The position numbers were made by a program, and so were the translations under genes. A model generated the notes under the pieces. That model was not told the origin of the DNA. It searched no databases and saw only the letters and a program-made list of their open reading frames with translations. From an uncultured Holophagaceae bacterium (GTDB taxonomy: Bacteria; Acidobacteriota; Holophagae; Holophagales; Holophagaceae), in assembly GCA_903884655.1 (NCBI GenBank), contig CAISFO010000079.1:1-64000 (forward strand): a DNA stretch of 64,000 bases, written 5' to 3'. Positions 8,657 through 17,509 of the stretch are shown in pieces (the first letter of the stretch is position 1; each line of letters starts with the position of its first letter).

Positions 8657-11602
8657 CTAGAAGCGGAAGCCCAGCTTGACCTGGATGGTCCGAGGGTCTG
8701 TGTAGGCCCCGACGTTTCCATCCCCATAAGGTCCAGTCTTATCTGGCGCGGCCTTATACGAGGGATTGGACCACCAGTCGGCGGGGTAGGTGGACGGGTC
8801 GGTGTAGACATTCCCTTGCCCATCCATGAGGACGGACGAGAAGAATTTGTACATGGGCATCATGTGGTTGAAGACGTTCTTGACGTCCAGCGCCGCGAAG
8901 AGGGCCACCTTCTTGGTCAGCTTCAGGTCGTAGCCCAAGTGGAAGTCGAACTGGTACATCTCGGGCCACCACTCAGGATCGTTCGTGAACGTGCGCTCGA
9001 GATCCGGGGAGTAGCCCTGGTTGGCGATGGCGTCCGGCGTGTACCCGTAGATCCCCCGGTACCCGGCGAAACTCTTCGACCAGTAGTGGCCCAGGAGCGA
9101 CGTGGTCACCGTGCCGTATTTCCCGAGATCCAGGCGGTAAGTCACATCCAGGTGGCCCATGAAGGGCGTGGTCGAGGAGGACCACTGGCCGGGCTGCGGC
9201 CCGTATGGGGACACGTAATCATTGGGGATCAGGCCGCCAAAGTCGTTGCGGTAGGAATTGTTGCCCTGTCCCGCGTTCGCCCTGACGCCGGTCCAGGAGA
9301 CGTTGCCGCCTGCGCTGAGCGCGGGGGTGAACTGGCGCCGGTACTGGAGCTGGAGGCTGATGGTGCGGGCCTCGGCGCCGGGATCGTTCCAGAGGACGAT
9401 GGGGGCTGTGCCGGGGGCGAGGCCGGGGGCGCCGTCCCAGCGGTCATCCACGTAGTGGTCCTGCACCTTGTACAACAGGGTGGCGATGAAGTTCTGCACC
9501 TGGTCGGTGTAGTGGTAGTTCAGGGTGGCTTCCCGGGTGCGCGGCGGCTTGATGTCCGAAGCCACCGTCGTCTGCCGGTTGGTGATGGGGTTGGCGCTCT
9601 GGAAATAGGGGTTGTTCATGCCGGTCACCCCCGGAGCATTGCCCCAGACATTCCAGTTCACCGTCCCGTTGGAGTTGAGGGCATCCGCGCCCGTTCCAGC
9701 CCCATAGTACTTGTACATGCGCACCGGGACGTTGCCGGTGACCGTGGCATTGGTGAAGTCGCCCGTGTTGGTCAACCCCGCGTACTCAGCGACGCTGAGG
9801 CCGAACACATGCTTGCCGTCGCCCTTCAGGTCGTAGCTCAGGCTGGCCCGGGGCGTGAAGGCTGTCGGGGAGAAGGTGTCCCCCTCGGGGGAGCTGGTGA
9901 ACTTGTAACGGTCCAGGCGGGCGCCATAGGTGAGGTTCCAGTGGGGATTGATGCGCCAGACATCGTTGGCATAGAGCCCGGTCACCCGCAGGTCCCGCTG
10001 ACCCTGCAGCGGGTCGAATTCGATGAGCCGCGTGCGCAGGGAATTGCCGGTGGCCATGGCGCGGTACTGCCGGTCCATGCTGGGCGGTGCGGCACTGGTC
10101 CACCCGTTGAAGTAGATCTCTGCCCCGGAAGGCGTCAGGCCGATGTAGCCTGCGTCGGGAGCCGTGTTGCCCATGGTCTGGTAGTTGCTGGAGTAGTCCT
10201 GCAACCCCGCTTCCACCTTGTGGTCGGCCACCAGCCAGGTGAAGTTCACGCCAAAGGTCGTGATCTTCTCCTTGGCGAGCGGGGAACGCACGGTTCCATT
10301 GTCGTACTTGTCTCCGGACCCAATTACGGACTTGTCGATCCAGGTGATGACATCGGCCCCTCCCGGGGAGCCTGTGCCCGGACCTCCCGATTGCTTGTGA
10401 GTCTGGGAGAGTTTCACGTCCAGTTGGAGGTTGCTGTTCAGGATCCCGAGGTAGCCCAGGGAGTAGAACCCGATGTCGGTCTTGGAAGGCCCGGAGGTGG
10501 TGGCGAGGCTGCTCTGCCCAGAGCCACTGGTGCCTTCCGTTGAGGTGCTCTGGTACTGCTGCCAGGCTGCCGAAAGGCGGTGATCCGTGTTGATCTGCCA
10601 GTCCAGCTTGAGGTCCTTGGTCGACTGTTGCGCTTCGCTGTCGTATTGGAAGGACGGGAACAGCCCGCTTCGGAGGGAGGTGGTCACGACGTGGAAGGTG
10701 GACGGGGTCTGGGTCTGGTACCCCACGGTGAAGAACAGCTTGTCCTTGATGATCGGTCCCAGGACCGTCCAGGACTGCAGGTCCGTGACATGCCTGGGAA
10801 CCCTCTGGCTGTCGGTGAATAAGGACTGCCTGGGCAGGGCGTTCCAGGAGTCGCTGAGGAGCTCATGGGTCATGGAGCCCATGAACTCGTTCGTGCCGCT
10901 CTTGCTGACGGTATCGACCATGGCGCCGGTGAACCGGCCGAATTTGGCCGATACGCCCGTGGTGAGCACCTGGATCTGCTCGATGAGGTCCCGGTTGACC
11001 TGGAGGACTGATTGGCCTGACGACGCGGTCCTGGCCTCGATCCCGTCGTACATGAAGCTGTTTTGGTTGTCCTGGGAACCATTGAAGTTGTACCCGCCGC
11101 TGGGAGTGCCGGGCATCGTGACGATGAGGGCATTCAGCGGATCCCCGATGATGGGCAGGCTATGCAAGGTCTCCTGGGTGAAGGTCGCTCCAATCAGGGC
11201 CGTGCTCGTGTCCGCGCCGGCCTGGGGAGGCGCGTAGGCCACCACCTCGATGGTGGCCCCGGCGATCGGTTTCAAGGCGATATTAAGTTGGGCGACTTGG
11301 TTCACGACCACGGTCACCTGCATGGATACATCCGTCATGCCCTCGGCGTGGACCTTCAGCCTGGCCCCACCCGGAATCTGCTGGGAGAAGAGGAACTGCC
11401 CCTTCTGGTCGGTGCGGGCTTCGAAGGTGCCGCGCCCGGAATCCAGCCGGACGAGGGCGGAGGAGATGGGCGCTCCGTCCGGGCCCTTGACGGTGCCGCC
11501 GATGCCACCGGCGGCATTGCTCTGGGCGAACAGTGCGCCCGAGGAGGCGACGAGGAGGGCGCAGATTCTGGCTGCGCTCAGGTTTCGGGCGGATGACAGC
11601 AT
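8657..11602 (-). CDS. Oar-like TonB-dependent outer-membrane receptor
   Basis: Outer-membrane beta-barrel receptor of 981 aa. ATG 11602 is preceded by CAGGAGGA and opens a signal peptide ending near SGALFAQS. Residues about 35-130 are a CarboxypepD_reg-like domain (IGGTVKGPDGAP). The plug follows (SFMYDGIEARTASSGQ, GVSAKFGRFTGAM), then a long barrel ending in QVKLGFRF with a terminal Phe, as expected for outer-membrane insertion. Receptors of this class import or bind unknown large substrates in Acidobacteriota and myxobacteria; no substrate can be read from the sequence. It heads a likely operon with a TlpA-like gene and a sensor kinase. An AT-rich leader precedes it. It is full length compared with the truncated paralogue at 98-2194. 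Confidence 0.92.
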   Translation of the reverse strand: MLSSARNLSAARICALLVASSGALFAQSNAAGGIGGTVKGPDGAPISSALVRLDSGRGTFEARTDQKGQFLFSQQIPGGARLKVHAEGMTDVSMQVTVVVNQVAQLNIALKPIAGATIEVVAYAPPQAGADTSTALIGATFTQETLHSLPIIGDPLNALIVTMPGTPSGGYNFNGSQDNQNSFMYDGIEARTASSGQSVLQVNRDLIEQIQVLTTGVSAKFGRFTGAMVDTVSKSGTNEFMGSMTHELLSDSWNALPRQSLFTDSQRVPRHVTDLQSWTVLGPIIKDKLFFTVGYQTQTPSTFHVVTTSLRSGLFPSFQYDSEAQQSTKDLKLDWQINTDHRLSAAWQQYQSTSTEGTSGSGQSSLATTSGPSKTDIGFYSLGYLGILNSNLQLDVKLSQTHKQSGGPGTGSPGGADVITWIDKSVIGSGDKYDNGTVRSPLAKEKITTFGVNFTWLVADHKVEAGLQDYSSNYQTMGNTAPDAGYIGLTPSGAEIYFNGWTSAAPPSMDRQYRAMATGNSLRTRLIEFDPLQGQRDLRVTGLYANDVWRINPHWNLTYGARLDRYKFTSSPEGDTFSPTAFTPRASLSYDLKGDGKHVFGLSVAEYAGLTNTGDFTNATVTGNVPVRMYKYYGAGTGADALNSNGTVNWNVWGNAPGVTGMNNPYFQSANPITNRQTTVASDIKPPRTREATLNYHYTDQVQNFIATLLYKVQDHYVDDRWDGAPGLAPGTAPIVLWNDPGAEARTISLQLQYRRQFTPALSAGGNVSWTGVRANAGQGNNSYRNDFGGLIPNDYVSPYGPQPGQWSSSTTPFMGHLDVTYRLDLGKYGTVTTSLLGHYWSKSFAGYRGIYGYTPDAIANQGYSPDLERTFTNDPEWWPEMYQFDFHLGYDLKLTKKVALFAALDVKNVFNHMMPMYKFFSSVLMDGQGNVYTDPSTYPADWWSNPSYKAAPDKTGPYGDGNVGAYTDPRTIQVKLGFRF

Positions 11603-11936
11603 GGGGGTCCTCCTGGGGATGGGGGTGAGGTAAAGCGGTTCCCGTGGGTTGACCGATGGTGGACCGCTCCCGGAGGTGTCGCGCAATGAAGTCAAGCGAA
11701 AAATGGATGAATTTTTAATATCGAGTCGGGTTAATTTTATCCTTCTTTTGATTGACTTTAATTGTTGCTTGACGAGTCATTCAATGGAATAAAGTATCGA
11801 GCCAAAGCCAAGCTTTGGTGTCCTTATCTCGACTCCTCCTCCACGGGACAGCACGCGGCTCCAGACGGGGATTCACTGGTGGCCAGTGAACCGTTCAATC
11901 CGTGTTCCACGGAGGACACCTCTCTGGAACGGCCGA
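11603..11936 (-). promoter_or_regulatory. AT-rich leader of the intact TonB receptor
   Basis: This is a 334-base gap. Positions about 11700-11800 are very AT-rich, matching the region upstream of the truncated receptor and therefore the likely promoter zone. Candidate TTGACT hexamers occur on the minus strand, but I cannot place a convincing -10 at correct spacing. The part from 11810 to 11936 has ordinary composition and no ORF. The response regulator ending at 11937 reads into this region. Confidence 0.4.
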
Positions 11937-12644
11937 TCAGCGGACAGGCAGCAACCACCGGTAGCCTTCCCGCTCCAGGGTCTGGATGATGGGGTGCTCG
12001 TCGCTGTCCCCCAGCTTCTTGCGGAGGGTCTGGATGTGCTTGTCCACGGTGCGCAGGGTCGGTCGGGCATCGTGCTCCCAGGCCAGGTTCACCAGGTCCT
12101 GGCGGGAGTGGACACGGCCCGGATGGGAGGTCATCACCTCCAGCAGCCGGAATTCCTTCATGCTCAGGTTCAGATCCAGGCGGCCCCGGTGGACGGTGAA
12201 CTGCACCAGGTTGATCCTGAAGGGGCCGCTCTCCAGGATCCGCTTCGTAACCTCGGCCGGCCCGGAACGCCGGAGGATGGCTCGGATGCGGGCCACCAGC
12301 TCCAGCATGGCGAAGGGCTTGGTGAGGTAATCGTCCGCGCCGTAGTGGAGGCCCTGGACGCGGTCCTCGCTGCCGGCCCGGGACGTGAGGATGAGCACTG
12401 GTACCTTGTCCTGCTTGCGCCGCAGGGCGCGCAGTACCTCCAGGCCGCCCATCCTGGGCAGCCCCAGATCGAGGACGATCAGGTCCGATGGATGGTGTTG
12501 GTGCACTGCCAGGGCGGTCTCGCCATCGGGCGCGAGGAGGACCGAGAAGCCTTCTGGTTCCAGATTGGTCTGGATCAGCGCGGCGAGTTCACCCTCGTCC
12601 TCGACGACGAGAATCTGCGGGCTGGGGGACTTGGGGAGCGCCAT
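11937..12644 (-). CDS. OmpR/PhoB-family response regulator
   Basis: Receiver plus winged-helix regulator of 235 aa. The receiver begins PQILVVEDEGE, with the phosphoacceptor in DLIVLDLGLPR and a TKPFA switch lysine. The DNA-binding part has FRLLEVMTSHPGRVHSR and LRTVDKHIQTLRKKLG. I use ATG 12644; an in-frame ATG at 12692 is also possible, and neither has a strong Shine-Dalgarno. It is highly similar to the regulator at 5005-5727 across both domains, including shared FGPFRIN-type linker residues (SGPFRIN). The two therefore look like duplicates. It lies directly upstream of and co-directional with the TonB receptor gene, making that gene a natural target. Confidence 0.9.
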   Translation of the reverse strand: MALPKSPSPQILVVEDEGELAALIQTNLEPEGFSVLLAPDGETALAVHQHHPSDLIVLDLGLPRMGGLEVLRALRRKQDKVPVLILTSRAGSEDRVQGLHYGADDYLTKPFAMLELVARIRAILRRSGPAEVTKRILESGPFRINLVQFTVHRGRLDLNLSMKEFRLLEVMTSHPGRVHSRQDLVNLAWEHDARPTLRTVDKHIQTLRKKLGDSDEHPIIQTLEREGYRWLLPVR

Positions 12645-12767
12645 CTGGACCTGGGGAAAGCCATCGGGGGGTTGGATCCTTGATGACAGCATTGTGCATG
12701 GAAGGGAACACGGTCGACGATGCCCTTTCCACAGCGCAGGGCGATTCCGGGCAGACCGGGCCTGCGG

Positions 12768-14420
12768 CTACCCATCCAGCAGATCCCGCACTTTCCTCAG
12801 CAGCTCCAGGCGGGTGAAGGGTTTCTGGAGGAAGTCGGACCCTGTTCCCGTGCCGTGCTTCAGCTCGATGGTTCCCGAGTGGTAGCCGGACAGGAACAGG
12901 CAGCGGATGGCGGGGTTGATCCCGCGGATGCGCTGCAGGAGGTCGGACCCGTTGAGGCCGGGCATCACGACATCCGTGGCCAGCAGAGACAGGGCCGGGC
13001 CCTCCTCCCTTGCCATGCGCAGAGCCTCGATGGGGCTCGGGGTGGTCAGAACGCGGTAGCCGGCCCCCTCGAGGATCCGGCGGCTCAGTTCGAGCAGGGC
13101 CTCTTCGTCCTCCACCAGCAGGATGCTTTCATGGCCACAGGGGCCGGCCTCCTGGGGAATGGCCGCCGACGGGAGCGCCACACCCAGGTGGCGAGGCAGG
13201 TAGACGGAAAAGGTGGTGCCCTGGCCGGGGCTGCTCTCCAGGGTGATGAAGCCCCGGTTCTGGAGGACGATGCCATAGACCATGGCCAGGCCCAATCCAG
13301 TCCCCCGGCCGAGTTCCTTGGTGGTGAAGAAGGGTTCGAAGATCCGCGCCTGGACCTCGGGGCTCATGCCTTGTCCCGTGTCGCTCACGCTGACCCTCAC
13401 GTAGTCGCCAGGCTCCGAGTCCGCATGGGCCTGGGCCATGGCGCTGTCCACGGTGAGGTTGGCCGTCTCCAGGGTGATGGTGCCACCGGGCGCGAGGGCA
13501 TCCCGGGCGTTGACCACCAGGTTGGTCAGGATCTGATCCACCTGGGAGGGGTCCACCCGCACCGTCCAGAGGCCGGCGGCCGGTGTCCAGGTGAGCGTGT
13601 GCTGCTCGCCGATCAGCCGGGTCAGCATCTTCCGGGTCTCGTCCAGCAGGGCATTCAGGTCCACGACCGTGGGCTGGATCGCCTGCTGCCGGGCGAAGGC
13701 CAGGAGCTGCCGGGTGAGGTTGGCGGAGTGGACGGCGGCCTTGCGGATCTGCTCGAGGTCCCGGCGCAGGTCGGGGTTCTCAGGCACCTTCTCCAGCAGG
13801 ATGTCGGTGTAGCCGATGATCACGCTCAGCATGTTGTTGGTGTCATGGGCGACCCCGCCCGCCAGCTGGCCGAGGGAATCCAGCTTCTGGGACTGCCGGA
13901 GCATGGCCTCGAGGCGCTTCCGTTCGGAGATGTCGCGGACCACGGCCACCACCAGGTCCTGGTCGTACCAGGTCACGCGCCGGACCGAGACTTCGACATC
14001 GAAGTCGCCGTCCGGCCGCTGGGGGCGCCTGGCCCGCCATTCGAAGACCTGCGGGCCCTCGGTGCGCAGCCGGTGGAGGATGTCCTCCACGCTTATCCTC
14101 GCGTTCCCGGGGAGTTCCGGCAGAGCGGAATACTCCGCGATGCTGTAGTCCCGGAACGTCTCCCGGGTGACTCCATACATCGCCAGCATGGCCTCGTTCA
14201 CCTCGAGGACCCGGCCCTCCCAGTCGTGGATGAAGACCGCGTCGTGCATGCTGTCGAACAGGCTCCGGAGGTTCTCCTCCGAGCGCCGCAAGCCTTCGCG
14301 GGTGTCCTCCAGCTGGGCGAGGCGCGCCTGCAGCTCGGGGTAGTAGGTCCTCCGGGAGGACTCCATCCCCAGGCCAATGATGCCTCTCCGCATCTGTCCC
14401 CAGTCAGGTCCCTGTGGCAT
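12768..14420 (-). CDS. PAS-containing hybrid histidine kinase
   Basis: Soluble hybrid sensor of 550 aa. A short coiled segment at residues about 25-50 leads to a PAS domain (about 50-165; SLFDSMHDAVFIHDWEGRV). The kinase core has GGVAHDTNNML with phospho-His192 and ATPase boxes DTGQGM, FFTTK and GTGLGL. A C-terminal receiver starts near residue 430 (SILLVEDEEAL) with Asp483 in ATDVVMPG. No membrane helix is seen, so it senses a cytoplasmic signal. Its ATG follows immediately after the TAG of the alcohol dehydrogenase gene upstream, so the two are translationally coupled. The nearest transcription-factor regulator (11937-12644) lies downstream, but phosphotransfer to it is only a guess. Confidence 0.9.
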   Translation of the reverse strand: MPQGPDWGQMRRGIIGLGMESSRRTYYPELQARLAQLEDTREGLRRSEENLRSLFDSMHDAVFIHDWEGRVLEVNEAMLAMYGVTRETFRDYSIAEYSALPELPGNARISVEDILHRLRTEGPQVFEWRARRPQRPDGDFDVEVSVRRVTWYDQDLVVAVVRDISERKRLEAMLRQSQKLDSLGQLAGGVAHDTNNMLSVIIGYTDILLEKVPENPDLRRDLEQIRKAAVHSANLTRQLLAFARQQAIQPTVVDLNALLDETRKMLTRLIGEQHTLTWTPAAGLWTVRVDPSQVDQILTNLVVNARDALAPGGTITLETANLTVDSAMAQAHADSEPGDYVRVSVSDTGQGMSPEVQARIFEPFFTTKELGRGTGLGLAMVYGIVLQNRGFITLESSPGQGTTFSVYLPRHLGVALPSAAIPQEAGPCGHESILLVEDEEALLELSRRILEGAGYRVLTTPSPIEALRMAREEGPALSLLATDVVMPGLNGSDLLQRIRGINPAIRCLFLSGYHSGTIELKHGTGTGSDFLQKPFTRLELLRKVRDLLDG

Positions 14421-15587
14421 CTACATCGCTTCTTCGAAGATGGCCTTGAGATCCGCCTGGCTGGGCGGTCTCGGATTGGTGGCGTTGCAGGGGTCGTGGA
14501 TGGCCTTGCTGGCCAGGCGGAAGAGGTCAGAGCTGTGCACGCCCCTGGCCTCGAGTCCCTGGTCGATGCCGCAGTCCCGGCGCAGGTCCATGACCTGGGT
14601 CAACAGGCGCGCCCGGCATTCCCGGTCGTTGAGGCCCTTCAATTCACAGCCCATGGCCTCGCCGATGCGGCGGAAGCGCTCCGGAGCGACGCTGAAGTTG
14701 TAGTCCATCACATGGGGCAGCAGCAGGGCGTTGCACTCGCCGTGGGCCAGGTCCTTGAACCCGCCCAGACTGTGGGCCATGGCATGCACGCAGCCCAGGC
14801 TCGCGTTCGAAAAGGCCAGCCCTGCCTGCAGACTGGCCAGCATGATTTTGGTCCGCAGCTCCAGATCCTGTGGTGCTTCCGCGCTGGCCCGCAGGTGGGT
14901 GGACACCAGGCGGATCGCCTCCAGCGCATGCACGTCCGTGATGGGGGAACTGGCGTTGGAGACGAAGGCCTCGATGGCGTGCACCATGGCGTCCATGCCC
15001 GTGCAGGCGGTGAGGTAGGGATCCATGGTGAGGAGGGTGCGCGGGTCGATGAGGGCGACATCGGGCACCACGGCTTTGCTGATGATGGCGATCTTCACCC
15101 GCTCCTGGGTGTCGGTGATGATGGCGAACTGGGAGACATCCGCCGAAGTGCCTCCGGTGGTGGGGATGCAGATCAGGGGGACCATGGGCGCCGGCACCTG
15201 GTCCACGCCTTCGAACTCGAGGATCGAGCCGCCGTTGGCCGCCACGATGCCGACCCCCTTGGCGCAGTCCATGACGCTGCCGCCCCCCACCGCCACGATG
15301 AGGTCGCAGCCGGCATAGCGGAACAGTTCGGCCCCCGCCATCACCTCGGTGTCCCGGGGATTGGGTGATACGCCGAGGAAGGGAATGACCTGCAGCCCCT
15401 CCGCCTCCAGCTGCCTGCCGATCTCCTCGGTCCAACCGGCCTGTGCCACCCCCGGATCGCTCATCAGCAGGACCTTCTGGCCCCCCAGCTTGCGGGCATA
15501 ACGGCCCGCCAGCTGCCGGGCGTCGAGGCCGAAAATGAACTCCGGGGCCACGAACTTCCGCAGTTCATTAAGGATGGCGTCATCCAT
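14421..15587 (-). CDS. Iron-containing alcohol dehydrogenase
   Basis: NAD(P)-dependent group III (iron-type) alcohol dehydrogenase of 388 aa, a usual length for the family. The dinucleotide-binding GGGSVMDCAKG lies at about residue 95. The metal-ligand region has HAMAHSLGG and DLAHGECNALLLPHV, giving the expected series of histidines. The family interconverts short-chain alcohols and aldehydes in the cytoplasm, and the substrate cannot be told from sequence. The start ATG 15587 has GGGGAGT nearby. It is the first gene of a two-gene unit with the hybrid kinase, a context that suggests the kinase responds to an alcohol/aldehyde or redox state. Confidence 0.92.
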   Translation of the reverse strand: MDDAILNELRKFVAPEFIFGLDARQLAGRYARKLGGQKVLLMSDPGVAQAGWTEEIGRQLEAEGLQVIPFLGVSPNPRDTEVMAGAELFRYAGCDLIVAVGGGSVMDCAKGVGIVAANGGSILEFEGVDQVPAPMVPLICIPTTGGTSADVSQFAIITDTQERVKIAIISKAVVPDVALIDPRTLLTMDPYLTACTGMDAMVHAIEAFVSNASSPITDVHALEAIRLVSTHLRASAEAPQDLELRTKIMLASLQAGLAFSNASLGCVHAMAHSLGGFKDLAHGECNALLLPHVMDYNFSVAPERFRRIGEAMGCELKGLNDRECRARLLTQVMDLRRDCGIDQGLEARGVHSSDLFRLASKAIHDPCNATNPRPPSQADLKAIFEEAM

Positions 15588-15670
15588 GGAGGACTCCCCG
15601 GGGCGGGTTGTTGCAAGGTTGGTTCCGTTCCTATCGTCCGGCCGCCCGATTTATTGAATTAGTCGGGAAG

Positions 15671-15749
15671 GCCGCCTGAGGCGGCTCTCCGTGAAGGGGG
15701 TTCAAGCACCCCCAATCGACCCTCACGCAAGGCCTACCCCGCAAAGGGG
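15671..15749. repeat. Cluster of three small hairpins
   Basis: Three consecutive perfect stems lie between divergent genes. GCCGCC-TGA-GGCGGC is at 15671-15685, GGGGGT-TCAAGC-ACCCCC is at 15696-15713, and CCCC-GCAAA-GGGG is at 15737-15749. None is followed by a T-run. The cluster precedes the secreted-protein gene at 15807 on the plus strand and could form its leader RNA. It matches no riboswitch I recognise. Confidence 0.45.
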
Positions 15750-15806
15750 CGCTGCCGCGGTCGGGTCGGACCGGGTTAAACTGGTGTTTTGGCTCCGGAG
15801 TTGTCC

Positions 15807-16397
15807 ATGTCCTTGTTGTTGTTTGCCCTTCCAGCCCTGGTGTTCGCCCAGGCTCCTGCTGCCCCGGGCGCCCTGGAGCCGATGCAGGAGCTCCTGAAGG
15901 CCATTCCTGCCGCCCTGATCGAGGGGAAGCGGAGCAGCATGCCCGGACTGGTTGCGAAGGCGAAAGCGGCCTGGGAAAAGGCCCAGCCGGAAGCCCGGAA
16001 GACTATGCCCGAGCCGGATGTGGCCTTCATCGGCAAGCAGCTGCAAGCCATGCTGAAGATGAAGCCCGCAGAGCAGGGCATCGGGGCCCTGGGCATTTCA
16101 GCCACCCTCAGCCGCTTCCAGGCCAAGTCCCGGAAGCAGGACCTGCTCCAGGCGAACCGGGCCGCCATGTCCGCCTGGTGTGGTGTCGACGCAGGTGTTT
16201 GGCAGCCAATGCCCAATGTGGCCCAGGCCTTCAAGCCCTTGCTCGACCAGGACCAGGGTCAGCACACCATGGCTGCCCTCGCCGTGCAGGATGCCCTGAA
16301 GCGCTTCCAGGCCAGCCAGCCGAAACGGCAGACGGCGGTGGCCAAGAAGGCCCTCAAGGACCTTGTGGCCCTGGTGGACGTGCTCGAGAAGCCCTGA
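15807..16397 (+). CDS. Small secreted alpha-helical protein, unknown function
   Basis: I do not recognise this protein. ATG 15807 is chosen because GGAG lies at proper spacing and a signal peptide follows at once (MSLLLFALPALVFAQA); a TTG at 15789 would bury it. The mature part of about 180 residues is rich in Ala, Lys and Gln, predicted helical, with repeated KA.. segments, one Cys and no metal motif. It probably acts in the periplasm. It is a single-gene unit ending at a strong bidirectional terminator. Confidence 0.7.
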   Translation: MSLLLFALPALVFAQAPAAPGALEPMQELLKAIPAALIEGKRSSMPGLVAKAKAAWEKAQPEARKTMPEPDVAFIGKQLQAMLKMKPAEQGIGALGISATLSRFQAKSRKQDLLQANRAAMSAWCGVDAGVWQPMPNVAQAFKPLLDQDQGQHTMAALAVQDALKRFQASQPKRQTAVAKKALKDLVALVDVLEKP

Positions 16398-16415
16398 GCA
16401 GCCGGAACCTCGGAC

Positions 16416-16449
16416 AAGGAAAGGCCCCCAGTCCCGGGGGCCTTTCCTT
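16416..16449. terminator. Bidirectional intrinsic terminator
   Basis: A perfect 14-bp stem, AAGGAAAGGCCCCC at 16416-16429 and GGGGGCCTTTCCTT at 16436-16449, surrounds a six-base loop AGTCCC. It stands between the stops of two convergent genes (16397 and 16467). The A/T-rich stem base gives a short U-rich end on both strands, so it can serve both genes. Confidence 0.8.
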
Positions 16450-16466
16450 GGGTGGAGGCTGGGGAC

Positions 16467-17066
16467 CTACTCCCCTGCGGGCCGGTAGTCGTCCGCCAGG
16501 GTGATGGGCACTTTGGCCTTGATCTCCTTCTGGATGTCCTGGCTGATGGTCGCCATGCGCTGCTGCTTGAAGCCTTGGGCGACCTGGGCCTTGACGGCCT
16601 CGAAGGGAGGGACATTGGCGCCGGCCCCCTGGGCCTTCATGCGCTCCACCTGCTCCTTGTAGAACGCCAGCAGCTGCTCGTCCGTGGGCTCCGCAGTGGC
16701 CATGCGCTTCTTCGCCAGGGCCTGGAAGTAGACGCTGGCCTGCTGCTGCTCCAGCTGGCGCTTGACGCCGGGTTCCCGATCGAGGCCGGTCTGCTTGGCA
16801 TAAGTGGAGATGGCCCGGCTCATGGCGAAGTTGTTGGCCAGCTGGGCGCGCTCATCCCGGCGGGCCGGGTCGCTCAGGAAGGCCTGGGCCTCCTTGGGAT
16901 CCGGGGAGATGGTGTTCACCACATCCCGGAACTCGGCCTCGGTGATTTTCTCCCCGCCCACGTTGGCGATGACGCGGCTGGTGTCGGGCTGACCGGTCTT
17001 GCAGGCCAGGGACAGAAGGAGAGCCGTCCCGGCGATCAGGGCAGCATGGGCAGTCGTCTTGGACAT
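16467..17066 (-). CDS. SurA/PpiD-like N-terminal-domain lipoprotein
   Basis: Envelope lipoprotein of 199 aa. ATG 17066 has GGAG upstream and opens a lipoprotein signal with lipobox LSLAC. The mature part begins with a strand-helix unit (VIANVGGEKITEAEFRDVV) typical of the chaperone half of SurA/PpiD/PrsA proteins, followed by long charged helices. No PPIC-type rotamase signature is present, so it is likely a chaperone-only member. A full-length PpiD-like protein is encoded at 44362-46266. Function in outer-membrane protein folding is inferred. Confidence 0.75.
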   Translation of the reverse strand: MSKTTAHAALIAGTALLLSLACKTGQPDTSRVIANVGGEKITEAEFRDVVNTISPDPKEAQAFLSDPARRDERAQLANNFAMSRAISTYAKQTGLDREPGVKRQLEQQQASVYFQALAKKRMATAEPTDEQLLAFYKEQVERMKAQGAGANVPPFEAVKAQVAQGFKQQRMATISQDIQKEIKAKVPITLADDYRPAGE

Positions 17067-17121
17067 GGAATCTCCACTAAGAACATCAAAGGATCCAGAA
17101 TGACAGGTCCGGGAGGATCCC

Positions 17122-17415
17122 ATGAGTCGAATTGCGGAGCTGGAAGGCATGGACCTGGCGGTTTACAGCGCCACCTGGTGTCCCGATTGCCGCCGCCTTG
17201 AGGCCTGGCTGGCAGAACATGACATTGCTCACAGCAAGGTGGATATCGAGTCCGTGCCCGGGGCCGCCGAGAAGCTCGAAGCCGAGACCGGAAAGCGGGC
17301 CATTCCGTTCGTGCTGGTGGGTGGGAAGCGCTGGGTTCGGGGCTACCACAAGGAGCTGGCCCAAAGGCTGGACGGGGATCTGTTGGTGGAGGAGTTGCTG
17401 GCGGCGAGGCTGTAA
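17122..17415 (+). CDS. Glutaredoxin-like protein
   Basis: Small cytoplasmic thioredoxin-fold protein of 97 aa. The CPDC motif (YSATWCPDCRRLEAWL) lies near residue 20 and the cis-proline in RAIPFVLVGG near residue 62. These match the mycoredoxin/glutaredoxin-like group that reduces mixed disulfides. ATG 17122 is preceded by GGGAGGA. It is divergent from the SurA-like lipoprotein. Its last 28 codons are repeated 180 bases downstream (listed separately). Confidence 0.88.
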   Translation: MSRIAELEGMDLAVYSATWCPDCRRLEAWLAEHDIAHSKVDIESVPGAAEKLEAETGKRAIPFVLVGGKRWVRGYHKELAQRLDGDLLVEELLAARL

Positions 17416-17509
17416 CTCCGCCCCGAACACGCGCCTGATGCTCACCGGTGCGGGGCCCCACTCGGGGCAGGCCATCCAGGCCTGCCCGCTCGTGACCCGC
17501 ATCCGGTTC

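Noticed and set aside
12720..15368. 882-aa plus-strand frame opposite the hybrid kinase and dehydrogenase
   Set aside because: Antisense to two well-supported genes; the translated text has no recognisable domain.
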